Source of the DNA: Parastagonospora avenae f. sp. tritici 18332-5 | Taxonomy: Eukaryota; Ascomycota; Dothideomycetes; Pleosporales; Phaeosphaeriaceae | Assembly (NCBI GenBank): GCA_022559985.1 | Contig: JAFJTR010000062.1 | Location: forward strand, 1-64,000 | Length of the DNA: 64,000 nt | Direction: 5' to 3' | Shown here: piece after piece, positions 1 through 10,167 of the stretch | Numbering within the stretch: position 1 is the stretch's first letter | Layout of the letters: every line of letters starts with the position of its first letter | The notes under the pieces: generated by a model | What the model saw: the letters and a program-made list of their open reading frames with translations, nothing else | The model's database searches: none | Told to the model about the DNA's origin: nothing | Made by a program: the position numbers and the translations under genes

Positions 1-344
1 ATAAGCTCTAAGAGAGACTAGAGCTAGTTACCTTATAAGACACTGCAAGTAGCTATCTAGCTTAGATGTCTATCTAAGCTAAGGGGGTGTGTCAGATATG
101 AGCAAGGCTAGCCGCATCACAGGCTTAGCTAGAATGGAACTGCATAGAATAGACCGCGCAGCTAGTTGCACAAGGGCAGGGGATAAAAGCTACCTGTTCA
201 TAGATTAGACAAGACAGAGGACAATTAATCACTTTAATCATTAACATTTTTCAAGAACTCCTTTAGATCTAATAAGATCAGACAAGACGAGGACAATTAA
301 TCACTTCAATAATCAACATTATTAAGAATATTTTTAATCTGACA
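1..344. mobile_element. 3' end of an LTR retrotransposon with one complete LTR
   Basis: The LTR runs from 90 (TGTCAGAT) to 344 (ATCTGACA). These ends are perfect 8-bp inverted repeats and carry the TG...CA termini of LTR elements. A purine-rich tract (AAGGGGG, 81-87) lies immediately before position 90, where the plus-strand primer tract sits before a 3' LTR. Positions 1-89 would be the last internal bases of an element that lies outside the window. No retrotransposon protein is visible, so the superfamily cannot be assigned. The target-site duplication cannot be checked because the 5' end is not included. The ends are seen directly; orientation follows from the purine tract. Confidence 0.75.
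207..322. repeat. Imperfect direct repeat inside the LTR
   Basis: Two copies of a roughly 43-45 bp unit occur at 207-251 and 280-322, about 73 bp apart. Both begin with AGACAAGAC and share GAGGACAATTAATCACTT. They differ by a few substitutions and a 1-2 bp indel. The duplication lies wholly within the LTR, so it is an internal U3/R-type repeat and not two element ends. Confidence 0.7.
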
Positions 345-688
345 GGGGAGGTATGGGATAGTAGACGGTGTACGGATATGTGGATTAGTTGAATGTGTCA
401 GGAAGCTTGAAACGCTATTAGAGCCTATTCTAGTATCATTTTCGTGAATGCTTTCTCTATCTAAAGATCCATGAAGCTCTCTAGGAACACTGTACTTGTA
501 TACTGCATAAGGGCGGAAATTTCAAGACGAGCTAATTACTTAATCCATTCTAGCTGGGGGTGCCTCTATTGCCTATTCGTACAAACAAGGTCGATACGCC
601 TCCCAGATCATGACACTCTAACTCGCACGCGCAAACAACCCACATGAACCGCCAAATACCTCAACTGTAGAATCACAATCACACAACG

Positions 689-1138
689 ATGTCCGACCTT
701 GCCGACCTCATCGCCTCCATGTCATCTATCACCATCTCCATGGACGGGGTCGCGTCCACCCCCTCCCAGTCACCCAAGGTACGCCACTACTACCAACTAA
801 ACTTCCTCGGAATCCCCTCCTACTTCACTCCCCTGTCCACCGCCGAGCTCAGCCTGCCCACCGTCCAAGCCGTGCTAACCACCTATATGCCCTGGCTCCT
901 TGCAGTGGACGGCGACTTGTTGGATGAGCGGCTTCCAGACGATGCCTGGACGCTAGACATTGTGAGTCGTGCGATGGTCATGTTAATTGTGCATCGCACA
1001 TGGGAGGGGGATGCGAGGATACCCGCGTATAGTCCGGCGGATCATCCGTGCGCGCCGTTTTGGAGTCGGCCTGATGGGCAGGAGTGTAAGGATTGGGGGG
1101 TGGAGGAGGAGGTGTTGGGGAGGTTGAGCTTGGGCTAG
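689..1138 (+). CDS. Hypothetical protein, 149 aa
   Basis: This is a single open frame starting at an ATG that follows an A/C-rich leader (CACACAACG), ordinary for a fungal start. The protein has no recognised domain. It has a Ser-rich first 30 residues and a central stretch rich in Leu, Pro and Trp (PWLLAVDG near residue 68), and it ends WGVEEEVLGRLSLG. No signal peptide or clear transmembrane segment is visible. It lies just downstream of an LTR end, so it could be a lineage-specific gene or a remnant. The upstream 345-688 stretch is its presumed promoter and shows nothing else. Function unknown. Confidence 0.5.
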   Translation: MSDLADLIASMSSITISMDGVASTPSQSPKVRHYYQLNFLGIPSYFTPLSTAELSLPTVQAVLTTYMPWLLAVDGDLLDERLPDDAWTLDIVSRAMVMLIVHRTWEGDARIPAYSPADHPCAPFWSRPDGQECKDWGVEEEVLGRLSLG

Positions 1139-1587
1139 ATGCCGTTAACTGACGATACAGAAGACGGAGAACTAAACGTTCGGGCTATTCGTAGGTTTGG
1201 TAGGATAGGGAAATACGAAGAGATGCTGTTTCTCGTTGCCAAATGTTCTTTCACCAGTTGAGTGGAAGAGAGGGTGCGAGTGTCTGTTAGACATTGTGGA
1301 GTGATCTGAGCTTCAGAAGCCAGTGCACTAATTGAATGCATTTCTATTACCGAATGTACTTTACTGACTTGCTCATCAATGCAGACTTCCGATTGTCGAG
1401 GCCAAAGTGCGCATTCCCACGGCTCAGCCAGATATTGTTTATGATGCTGAATACAAGTGACGCTTGGAAGGCTGTTGCTTCTGTCACTGGGTACATCTGT
1501 CCTCTCGCCAGCATTAGTCGTCCTGGTAGAAAAGCTGGAAATCAATGTAACGGTAGTCACACCAAGAAACCGATCTGATCTCTGCCA
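1139..1587. other. Intergenic, convergent 3' ends
   Basis: The stretch lies between the ends of the 149-aa gene and the ataxin-10-like gene. Short overlapping frames on both strands show no domain or codon signal. Nothing else is seen. Confidence 0.6.
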
Positions 1588-4500
1588 TCACCCCTTCCCA
1601 CCCCCATCAAACCCCCTATCAAGCTTTTTCAATGCCTCCTCTGCCTCACTCGCCCTCTCGCCACCTAGCCCTTGCACCCTGGGTAAATCTCGCATAACTT
1701 GCTGAACCAGGTCTTCCAACGCCTTCGGATCCCTCATCGCTGGGTCAAAATTAGCCTTTGCTTTCCCTTTTTGTACTGGCGCTTGGGTCTGTGGTGGTTG
1801 CCTTTTTCTCAGCATGACCTGACCCTTGTTATCCATGTATGTTTCGTACCCTTGTTGGTCGAGGACTTCGTCGGGGACGCGGACGTTGACGGGTCTCGCG
1901 GATTCCAATGGCGAGGCTTTGGATTGAGACTGGGACGACTTCTCTTGTGTGTGTTTTTCGAGCGCGCGGATGCGGTCTTGATTCTCTTTGTTGCCTTCCA
2001 TGAGGAAGCGCAGACACATGATGGCGTGTTCGCGAATGTACGGGTTGTGCTCATCATATGAGCAACAATTCAGAACAGCTTCAATGCCGCCGAGGGGCCG
2101 AATCTGGTCCTGGACGTGTTTATTCTTCCACACAAGGGAGCTGAGAACAAGCACAGCGAGCTTCTTCAAATTGCGCCATTCAAAGTCCGAGGGCTCGTCA
2201 GCAGCTTCGTCCATGTATGGGCGCGGTGATGGTGAGGTGGGAGGAGGAATGTAGGGCTCGGCGGCTGCGGCTGTCGTATCATAAGGACGCTCGACTGCGA
2301 CGGGCTGTGGTGCTTGGGGCTGCGGATGCTGTACAGCAGCGTTACCCTGTTCAAACTGGGGATCTTGCTGTTGTTGCTGCGGTGGCGGTGGAGCAGGTTG
2401 GTTAGTGTTCTTGAGTGGCGGCACGGACAGATTGCCTTTCGGTATCGCTGCATCTAGCTCCTTTAATAGTGTTACCAGCTCGTTAGCAATCTCCCAATTG
2501 CTCAACATCCTCTTCCATGTCTCATGCTCTGTAAGGATGGCAAAGAACTCAAGGTATTGATAGACACCCTCATACATCCGTTCCATATCCCAAAGGTTCA
2601 AGGGGAAGTCCTCGGCATGGGCATGGCCAGCGCGGATCTGACCTTGCAGGAAGATGAGTGCGCAAGTTTGTGGTATGATGTGTCTCCTGAATTCGGTGAG
2701 TAGGAAGTTAACCATATGAACGTCGCCTTGGTCGACTTGTGGGGGATTGGGTCTGAGCAGGCCTTTCGTGGGTTGTGCGCGTGCCTGTCTCGCGCGGAAA
2801 ATGTTTGTGAGCAGCTTCATGATAACCGCTTGGGCCGGCGAGATGATATCTTTCGACCTGAAATGGTGTTAGCTGTATCATTGAGCGAGGCATAGGATAC
2901 TTACTCGGACTCGCGGAAAGCATGGTAGGCGAAGGGCAGCAGTTGATTCGCCAATATGGCTTCCATGATCTTGACCATGAACTTGAAGTAGAGCTCTTCT
3001 TCCCTCAAGTCCCATGCGGCAACAAAGATCAATAGCTCACGTAACAGATTCCGTCCATTGTCTTGTGCAAGCAACAAATGGCATCGAACGCCATGCATGC
3101 TTCGCACACTGCTAAACACAGTTGGGTCGGAGTGATAACCTGGCTGACCTTCCTGCGGCTCCACGATACCTGCCATGATAATCATAGGCAAGACCTCAAT
3201 CTCTGTCGGTCCAAGAATCAGCGGCACATCAGTGAGCAAGCCCCGTCCCTCGTCGCCAGGGATGTCGTCGTAGTCGTCATCATTGTCATCGTCATCCTCT
3301 GGCGGAGGAGAGGTCGGAGAGGCTACATGACTGATTAGCCCTGATGGACGGTCTGGGTCTGGCTCCAGACGCTTCAAGAGATCCTCCTTGCCATTCTGCA
3401 GGATTTCTGCTCCAAAGGATGGCGGGTAGGTGACACGGAAATCGATCTCACCTGCCGGGGAAGACGGCTTGATGCTGGGATCGAGCAACGAGTCATCTGG
3501 TGCTGGTCTTGCGGGCTGTTTTGCTTCTGCGGCGGGTGAAGCTTGTTCGTGCGATGTGCTTTCTGGAGAAGTGCTGATGGATGAGCGCATCCGATCGACC
3601 TCGACCTGCAACTGGTTGATGCTGTTTGCAAGCGCCTGGACGCTCTCTTCGTTCTTGGCATGCTGATCGACGACCTTTTTGTATGTGCTCGATTGTGTGA
3701 TTTGGTCACGGTATCTGGCCACGACATCGGCATAGAGCATGTTCCATTTCTGGGCAAATCAGTGATGAGACACGCGCTTAGGATTTGGACACCTACGTTC
3801 TTCTCTTCCTCACCCATGGTCTGCCACCGCCGCCTGCACTCGGCAGCGATCTCGTTGGCACCAGCCTTGACGCCGTGCTGCTGCAGCGCCTTCTTGACAT
3901 CGTTGCCCGTCTCACCAATGTACAGCAGGAACGGCGACGACGCAGGTTGTTGGGGAATCTTGAACGTGTCCAGACTGCGCGACGGCCGCGCCATGGGGTC
4001 TGGTGTATTTGGCTGCCAGGTGGGTTCCTGCTGATTGAACTCGTCCAGCTTGTACTTCATGTCGGCAAAGTTGGGCAGCTCGTTGTCGAGATGGCTGTCG
4101 AAGAGCTCAATCCACAACATCAGCTTCCGTTGCTCGTTGCGGGCGATGAGGTTGTTGAGGAACTGCAGACAGGTGATGAGCAGCTTCTTGTAGGCGTTGA
4201 TGACGCCCTGCCACTTGTCTTCGTCCTGGGTGCCTGCTTCGCCGTCGTAGCCTCTAGCTGTGACTCTGACGCAGACGTTGATGAGGGCGAAGATGTCCTT
4301 GTCGAACAGCCTCTCTGCGCTGAGGTTCTGCACTTTTTCGCCGTGGACCTGGACGTTGCGCGCAATGCACACGAGCTGGTTCAGGCGCTCGAGGTCTCGC
4401 AGCAAGCTCGGCGAATAGCTTGCAATCAGCGGGCCCGACAAGCCCTCATACTCAGGCGCGGCGGGGTCTGGCGCAGCGAAACAGCGGCGCTCCAGCGAGG

Positions 4501-5086
4501 GTATGGCGACCTTGAGCACCTCGGCCAGCGAATCCCAGAATTCCCAGGACAATCCCAACTCCTCGCGCATCTCAAGGCTCTTCCTCGTCTCCTCCAGCGT
4601 CTTCTTGACCACGTCCCGCTCCAGCATGCGCAATGTATCATCGCGGATGTACCCCGGGTTGTTGAAGTGCACGCAGTACGGCGCCAGCGCAAGTCGCAGG
4701 CGCGTGAGATATGGCCTCGCACATGCGCCATTTACGCTGTCGGCCTCCGAGTCGCGCAGACTCTCCGTGTCGTCGATGCTGCCCTCGTCTCGTGACTCCT
4801 TGTCCTTGTCCATGGTTATGGTTGCGCTCACGGCGGGGCGGTCCCATTCATTCCACAGCCGATTCTCCGCCAGCAGCGAGCGGTACACCCAGACGCGGAT
4901 CGGGGCGGGCGAGCGCAGAATGCGGAAGAGTTTGTTCGAGGCCAGCTTCTCCTGGATCTTGTGGTATTGCGCAATGGCGACGCTTGCAAACGGCAGGTCG
5001 TGGTTCGCCGACGTGCTTTCCGTATCTGGGCGCGTCTCAGATACCGTCGACATGTCTGCGAAAGCTAACTTTTTGGACTTTGACAT
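1588..5086 (-). CDS. CTR86: Ataxin-10 homologue (CTR86-like) with an HMG-box-like insert
   Basis: There are three exons: 5086-3797, 3749-2905 and 2857-1588, with two 47-nt introns (GTAGGT..CAG and GTAAGT..CAG). The product is about 1134 aa. Residues ~937-1010 match the ataxin-10 C-terminal domain: WKNKHVQDQI, then a GGI turn, then CSYDEHNPYIREHAI and NKENQDRI. The N-terminal ~350 residues are helical and armadillo-like (CIARNVQV, LQFLNNLIARNEQ). Residues ~384-447, across the first intron, resemble an HMG box (SPFLLYIGE, RRRWQTMGEEEKNKW, YADVVARYRD). A coiled coil and acidic linker follow. Yeast Ctr86 is essential and poorly understood; human ataxin-10 acts in neuronal survival and cytokinesis. 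The start is the first in-frame ATG; a second at 5053 is possible. Confidence 0.88.
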
Positions 5087-5476
5087 CACTTAGTAACCCC
5101 GCCACTGCCGTTCTGCGTGGCCCCCACCCAATCACAGCCTGCTCTTCCCCGCACCCTGCCGCCTTCACACCCTGCTGAATTGGAACTTGGTTGGTCCATG
5201 AATACAAAATGAGCATCTTGGATTGTATTCTATTATAGTTTCACAACTTCATGCTTTATTGACTATGTATGTGCGGAGCGTTTACAATCGAGGTAGGCAT
5301 AGAGCAAGGCCATCCCCGTCAGAGTAGCTCTACTGACATTCGCTTTTGGAACCAATATAATGCAAATCGGTACATGATGATGAATCGTTCGCGGGCATTG
5401 TTCCACACACTATGACATCACGCTTAAGAACCAAACAAGAAGAGAAAAGAACGACCAATGTCTGCCATATGATCGT
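5087..5476. other. Intergenic, 5' region of the ataxin-10-like gene
   Basis: This holds the promoter of the minus-strand ataxin-10-like gene and the 3' flank of URI1. It contains AT-rich stretches around 5210-5260 but no ORF, repeat or RNA gene that can be supported. Confidence 0.6.
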
Positions 5477-7303
5477 TTACATACCGTTGCCCTTCAGCCG
5501 AGCGGCCATGAATCGACTTACTTTCTTCGTCTTCCCATTCTTTTCCTCTACTATAGGGCTCTCTTCGTCCTCTTCAGTAGGCTTAAACCCACCTTGCTGT
5601 TGGATGAACCTGTTCCGCGCCTTGTTGTACTGGGCTTGAATCTCACGATTTATCATGGCAGGATCGAAATCGTCTGGCGCATTTGGCTCAGTAGTCGACG
5701 CGTCGTGCTCGAGAATCTTATTGGCCAGGGTGCGTCCAGCCGGACCGGTAGGCACAGCGGGTGGCTCAGGTATGGCTGGCGTAGGCGGCATCTGTCGAGG
5801 TTGATTGGCTTCCGCTCTGGCACTTTTGAATCTTGACATCTTCGCGGACTTTGTAGGCGGCTGAACGACATCAGGTATGACTGCAGGACGCTCGATGATG
5901 GTGTCGGACATTGTAGGTGCAGACTTGGTTGCGGATGGAATGTGAGATGCGGGACTGCGCACAGGTTGCGGGACCTCGGAGACGTCAAGCGTGTCAGCAA
6001 AGTGAACGCCTTTCTTCTTCGTCCCAGAATTGGCAGGGTCGACCACCGATGTTCCCAGAGATTCGTCGAATTGCTCATCTGGTCTGATCTTCAACGTACG
6101 AACGTCGTTGACGTGCTCCTCCAACGAGTCATTGCTGCCGTCCGGGCCGACGTTTTCCATCATGCGAGCGTTGAGTTTCTTTTCTAGCTCAAGCATTTGT
6201 TTCCGGTAATCGTCGTTGACTACAGGCTTGGTGGTGCGGCCCCATTCGTCTTCATCTTCTTCATCCTCTGTTTCCTCGCCCCAGTCCTCGTCATCATCAT
6301 TGTCTGCATACTCGACCTTGGGCGTATCGAGGTTCAGTTCCGCTACGATCTGTCCAACCTCGGAGAGACCATACTGCAGCATTTGCCGCCGGAGCTCTGC
6401 GTCTTCTGGCGACTCGCCCTGAGGTATGATGGGGTAAGAGGCAAGCTCGTTGTCGTCTTCGTCAAGCTCGATGACCTTGGTGCCTTGTGTAAAGTTTATG
6501 TCTGCAAGTGCATCATTGTAGCCGTCTGTTTCCAAAGTCGCCCGGCTTGGGCCTGTTTCGGGCCTTGTGTCGTCGGCAAAGGAGACGGACTTTTTCAGGC
6601 GTTTGCTATCATTAGGCTTGGCTGGTGGTGTCTGCATTTCCGGCTGTGGCTTGGCGGTAGGTTCCGTAGTTTTTGAAGCAACAGTGGACGGGGATTTCGA
6701 AGAACTGGCTCCAGCCTCTGTCCTTTCTTGCGCCGAAGCAGCCGCCTTTTTCTTGTCCATTTCGGCCTTCTGAAGGCTGACCTTCCGGAGTGCCTCGACA
6801 ATCTCGACTGCACCTTTGCCGGTCTGATTGACTGAGCTGCCGACTTCGTTTCCCTCCTCGTCCAGCTCTTCCTCAATGTCCATCATCGGCAAACCCTCTT
6901 CGTTCTCCACACCAGGATCTAATAGGACATCGACGCCGGCGAGTTGTTTCTCAGCAGCATCGAGCTGCTTCTCGATCGTGGCACTGTTCTGCTGGACATA
7001 GTCAATGCGTCTGGAGATCATGTCAACGACCTGGTTAGCAGTGCGTTTCTTGTGTGCGTCTTTGCCGAGCAGCTCCTCCACTTCCTTTGCGTCGAGCAGT
7101 GTGCTGTCTAGATCCTCTGCGATATCGCGGATCTGGCCAGGGGAAGCATTGTCGACACGCTCAATCTCTTCGGAGAGCATCTGGTACTCGGCCTCCCACG
7201 TGGTCCAGTGCGCGAGGGCTTTCTGGAGCTTCTCGACGCTCTCTTGGAGCTGCGCTCGGCGGCGCTCGATATTCTCCAATGTGCTTTGCGTTGAGACAGC
7301 CAT
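5477..7303 (-). CDS. URI1: Unconventional prefoldin RPB5 interactor (URI/Bud27)
   Basis: The single-exon frame encodes 608 aa from the ATG at 7303. A longer in-frame extension exists but lacks coding character. Residues 1-150 are two long helices typical of a prefoldin alpha subunit (ENIERRRAQLQESVEKLQKA; IEKQLDAAEKQLAGV). A long acidic, disordered middle follows. The tail carries two copies of an SRF(K/M)xAR motif, near residues 490 and 598, as in the fungal DUF3835 region. URI binds RPB5 and other prefoldins and helps assemble RNA polymerases in the cytoplasm; yeast Bud27 also affects TOR-dependent transcription and translation. It is divergent with TFB3 across a 348-bp spacer. Confidence 0.85.
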   Translation of the reverse strand: MAVSTQSTLENIERRRAQLQESVEKLQKALAHWTTWEAEYQMLSEEIERVDNASPGQIRDIAEDLDSTLLDAKEVEELLGKDAHKKRTANQVVDMISRRIDYVQQNSATIEKQLDAAEKQLAGVDVLLDPGVENEEGLPMMDIEEELDEEGNEVGSSVNQTGKGAVEIVEALRKVSLQKAEMDKKKAAASAQERTEAGASSSKSPSTVASKTTEPTAKPQPEMQTPPAKPNDSKRLKKSVSFADDTRPETGPSRATLETDGYNDALADINFTQGTKVIELDEDDNELASYPIIPQGESPEDAELRRQMLQYGLSEVGQIVAELNLDTPKVEYADNDDDEDWGEETEDEEDEDEWGRTTKPVVNDDYRKQMLELEKKLNARMMENVGPDGSNDSLEEHVNDVRTLKIRPDEQFDESLGTSVVDPANSGTKKKGVHFADTLDVSEVPQPVRSPASHIPSATKSAPTMSDTIIERPAVIPDVVQPPTKSAKMSRFKSARAEANQPRQMPPTPAIPEPPAVPTGPAGRTLANKILEHDASTTEPNAPDDFDPAMINREIQAQYNKARNRFIQQQGGFKPTEEDEESPIVEEKNGKTKKVSRFMAARLKGNGM

Positions 7304-7651
7304 GGTGAGGACGACAGGTGGAGTGAAAGAAAGGAAGAGGGGAGAAGTGGGCAATAGATTTGCGAGGGGAACGCGAAAACTTGGCGCGCTAGTTAGACAA
7401 GGGAACCTTGCCAGGCCGCGGAATGTTCCAAAGCATGAGCTCACCGAGGACACTTGAGAAAAGCACGTCGCTTCCTTCAAGCAAACATGTCTCTGCATCC
7501 ATTCACTCACCAGTCACTATAGTCAGGTTGACGGTTGCATCGCCTTGGCTTTCAGTTCCCACCCAGGGCTTAGTCATCAATAACTGCAAATCTCCGAAGT
7601 ACAAAGTACTTCGTGTGCCGTGCCTGCCTCTCCCTCCGCATCACCGCCGCC
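7304..7651. promoter_or_regulatory. Divergent promoter between URI1 and TFB3
   Basis: The 348 bp separate the start codons of two genes that both serve RNA polymerase II. No specific factor site is claimed. A CGCCGCC run lies just before the TFB3 ATG. The inference is only that both promoters must lie here. Confidence 0.55.
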
Positions 7652-8721
7652 ATGTCGAAGCAAGCCGGCCGCGCGAATGGCGCCTCCACGAAGCGTCTGG
7701 CCGAAGACGGCGGTGCGTCTCCTCTCTCCAAGTCTCTCTATGGCTTGTCACTGCAGCATTCGTCTGGTTCCAATGGCGTCACTGACTCTTCCTCAGACAT
7801 TTGCCCAGTCTGCAAATCGTCGCGCTACCTCAACCCCAACATGAAGTTCAAGGTCAATCCCGAGTGCTACCACAAGATGTGCGAGTCATGTGTGGACCGC
7901 ATATTCAGCCACGGACCCGCGCCATGCCCGATTGCCGGATGCGCCAGGACGCTGAGGAAGGCCAAGTTCAGGACACAGACATTCGAAGACTTGAAAGTGG
8001 AGCGTGAAGTTGACATACGAAGAAGAGTAGCGAGCGCGTGAGCAGAATTCTTGTTTCTCCATGGCGCATATTCTGACTCGACTACAGCATGAACAAAAAA
8101 GAGGACGACTTTGAGACGCTCAAAGACTACAACGACTACCTCGAAGAAGTCGAAACCATTACCTGGAATCTGATCCTGAAAGTCGACGTCGATGCCACCG
8201 AGAGCCGCTTGCGACGATGGGAAGAACACCAGAAAGCCGAGCTCAACCCGAACGCCATACGACGCGACTACGACACGGTACCGACCGACCACGTTGTGCT
8301 GAAGAAGGGTGGAACCCAGCGCAAGACGGCATCGTCGGCGAACACAGTAAGAACGGTTGGGGAGGACCTTTCTGAAGACACGGGATTTCATTTCCATGGC
8401 CTCAAGAAGCGCGTTGCGCCACCGCCCGAGGCACCTTTCGACCCATTCGGCGGCTGGAGCATAGTGCCGCAATACTATAGCCTGCAAGACAACTACGATG
8501 TCGACTGGCTAATCAAGCAAAAGAACGACATAGCGCATACGGTGGGGGGATACGACATGCAAGACTTCTTCAATCGATCATTGCGAGATGCGTTTGGTGG
8601 ATTCGGCGTCTTCATTGAGGATGAAATCAACGCGCGAGGAGTGTCTTCAGGCAATGCCGATATTGCGACCGAACGCGCAGTAGCAGCAGCGAAGGATGTG
8701 AACATGGACGATGTCTTTTAG
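7652..8721 (+). CDS. TFB3: TFIIH subunit TFB3 (MAT1), CAK assembly RING protein
   Basis: Three exons (7652-7712, 7797-8037, 8088-8721) give 311 aa. Introns are GTGCGT..CAG (84 nt) and GTGAGC..CAG (50 nt). An N-terminal C3HC4 RING follows the first intron: DICPVCKSSRYLNP, then CYHKMCESCVDRIF and CPIAGC (residues ~22-70). The MAT1 central signature follows (NKKEDDFETLKDYNDYLEEV). The C-terminal half, with PFDPFGGW, is the region that contacts the CDK/cyclin pair. TFB3/MAT1 stabilises the Kin28/CDK7-cyclin H kinase and anchors it to core TFIIH for transcription initiation and nucleotide excision repair. The first intron falls just before the RING, which explains why the first 20 residues are not conserved. 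Confidence 0.93.
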
Positions 8722-8795
8722 TCATATGATACCCGGCACTTCAAGGCCATCAAACATTAGGCGGCGCAGGGGGGATACCATTGAGATTATAATCA

Positions 8796-9530
8796 TTATT
8801 CAAGACTTCTTTGACCAACCTGTCCCGCAGCGCCGTGATATCCCGTATCATCAGCATACGCAAACTGCTCTTCAGGCAGTGCATAACCCTCTCTTCCAGC
8901 TCCAGCTCCAGCTGCCCCTTCTTCCACGCGCCCCTTCCCATCGCTCCCCGCAACCATTCCGATAGCTTGGAACTGCCCCCTCGCTCCCACTTGCTTCTTA
9001 ACATGCACATCTAAGCCCAACGTCACAAGTGTGGCGACCATGCCCAACAGGCTGAAAGTAAACAGCGCTTTATACATTCTACACACAGCGATGCCTGTCT
9101 CGTTGTCCCAGTTGTCCAATGTGCACACACGTGAAAGTGTGCCCGAAGACCACCAGCTCAGAAGCGCAAACGAGACAGCCCATAGTATCGCGAGTGCAGC
9201 ACTTGTAGAGAGCGCGAGGGTCGGATTAAGGCCGTGAAATCGGTGCAGAACGAATGTGCACATGAGGCTGAGAAGGGTGAAGAGGGCGGTCGAGAGAAGC
9301 TGGCTTGTGTTAGCATGCGGGAGGAAAGGGCGGGGTGGGGAATGTACGAGGATGAATGTCCATGGTAGACTGTGGTGGGAAGTAGATAGCGACGATGTGA
9401 AGTAGAAAAGTATGCTAGATACTATGACGGAGGAAACGAGTTGGAGGGCCCGGATGGCATGGAAGGGAATGGGAGGATAGGCGCTGGGCTTCTGGCGGGT
9501 GCGGTGGGTGAACATGCTAGAAACATTCAT
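8796..9530 (-). CDS. MARVEL-like four-helix integral membrane protein
   Basis: The protein is about 228 aa if the in-frame 48-nt intron 9347-9300 (GTACAT, GCTAAC branch, CCAG acceptor) is removed. Removal joins WTFIL to LLSTALFTLLSL and gives one clean second helix. Four hydrophobic helices are visible: RALQLVSSVIVSSILFYF, PWTFIL/LLSTALFTLLSLMC, LSTSAALAILWAVSFALLSW and ALFTFSLLGMVATLVTLGLD. A conserved-looking WWSSGTLSRVC loop precedes helix 4, and a Gly/Ala-rich cytosolic tail follows. The topology matches fungal MARVEL-domain proteins, which sit in plasma or vesicle membranes. The specific role is unknown. The start at 9530 is the first ATG; 9515 is also possible. It is tail-to-tail with TFB3. 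Confidence 0.75.
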   Translation of the reverse strand: MNVSSMFTHRTRQKPSAYPPIPFHAIRALQLVSSVIVSSILFYFTSSLSTSHHSLPWTFILVHSPPRPFLPHANTSQLLSTALFTLLSLMCTFVLHRFHGLNPTLALSTSAALAILWAVSFALLSWWSSGTLSRVCTLDNWDNETGIAVCRMYKALFTFSLLGMVATLVTLGLDVHVKKQVGARGQFQAIGMVAGSDGKGRVEEGAAGAGAGREGYALPEEQFAYADDTGYHGAAGQVGQRSLE

Positions 9531-10167
9531 ATGCACAGTTCAGATTAAAGGGAAAGAGATGCATCCAGCGTTGGGCTAGGACAGTAGAGAGATCATGAAG
9601 CATGCTGGTGGTGTTGACGTCGCATTCGAAAACAGCCGACATGGTTCGCCCCGGCCGAGCTTCAGCCCTCATCTGCGCATCGCCGTTTCGCGACATAAGC
9701 GGCAACTCGACACTCCGCAACACAAGTTCAAGCACCGCGTTGAAGCACGACATGTCCAATTGCTAAACTTGAAAATCTCCATCTCACCTGCATGCACAAG
9801 TTCTCCAAGCCATCCCGAGGTCACCCTGGCCGGCACCTCCGCATCTCGGGCGGCCGCCGATTCGTCGGCCCATCACGACATCCAGATTATTAAGCATTTC
9901 TGACTACTCCCGTCGATCTAGCGCAGAGGAAACGACTAGGAACTACCGATTAGGCTGTCCTTTAGGCCGGCCTGATGTCCGTTGCTGCGCGGCCGTGAGG
10001 GATGCTGAGGATACAAGAGATGCCGACAGCATAGTGTAAGGACACCAACTTGATGCCGACCTACCTTGTGTATGATATGTGAAGTCAGGAGTATCTAGAT
10101 TTTGTCAAGTGCTACATCTACACACACATCTACATGAGAAGACCAGGGACGCCTACGCAGGATCATA
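9531..10167. other. Intergenic, divergent promoters
   Basis: This is the upstream region of the MARVEL-like gene (minus) and the flavin oxidoreductase (plus). A 102-codon plus frame here has no domain and is treated as chance. No RNA gene or repeat is seen. Confidence 0.55.

Noticed and set aside
3785..4795. 336-codon plus-strand frame opposite the ataxin-10-like exon
   Set aside because: It is the antisense shadow of a conserved GC-rich exon and has no domain.
7867..8487. 206-codon minus frame over TFB3
   Set aside because: It runs antisense across the TFB3 RING exon and an intron; no independent support.
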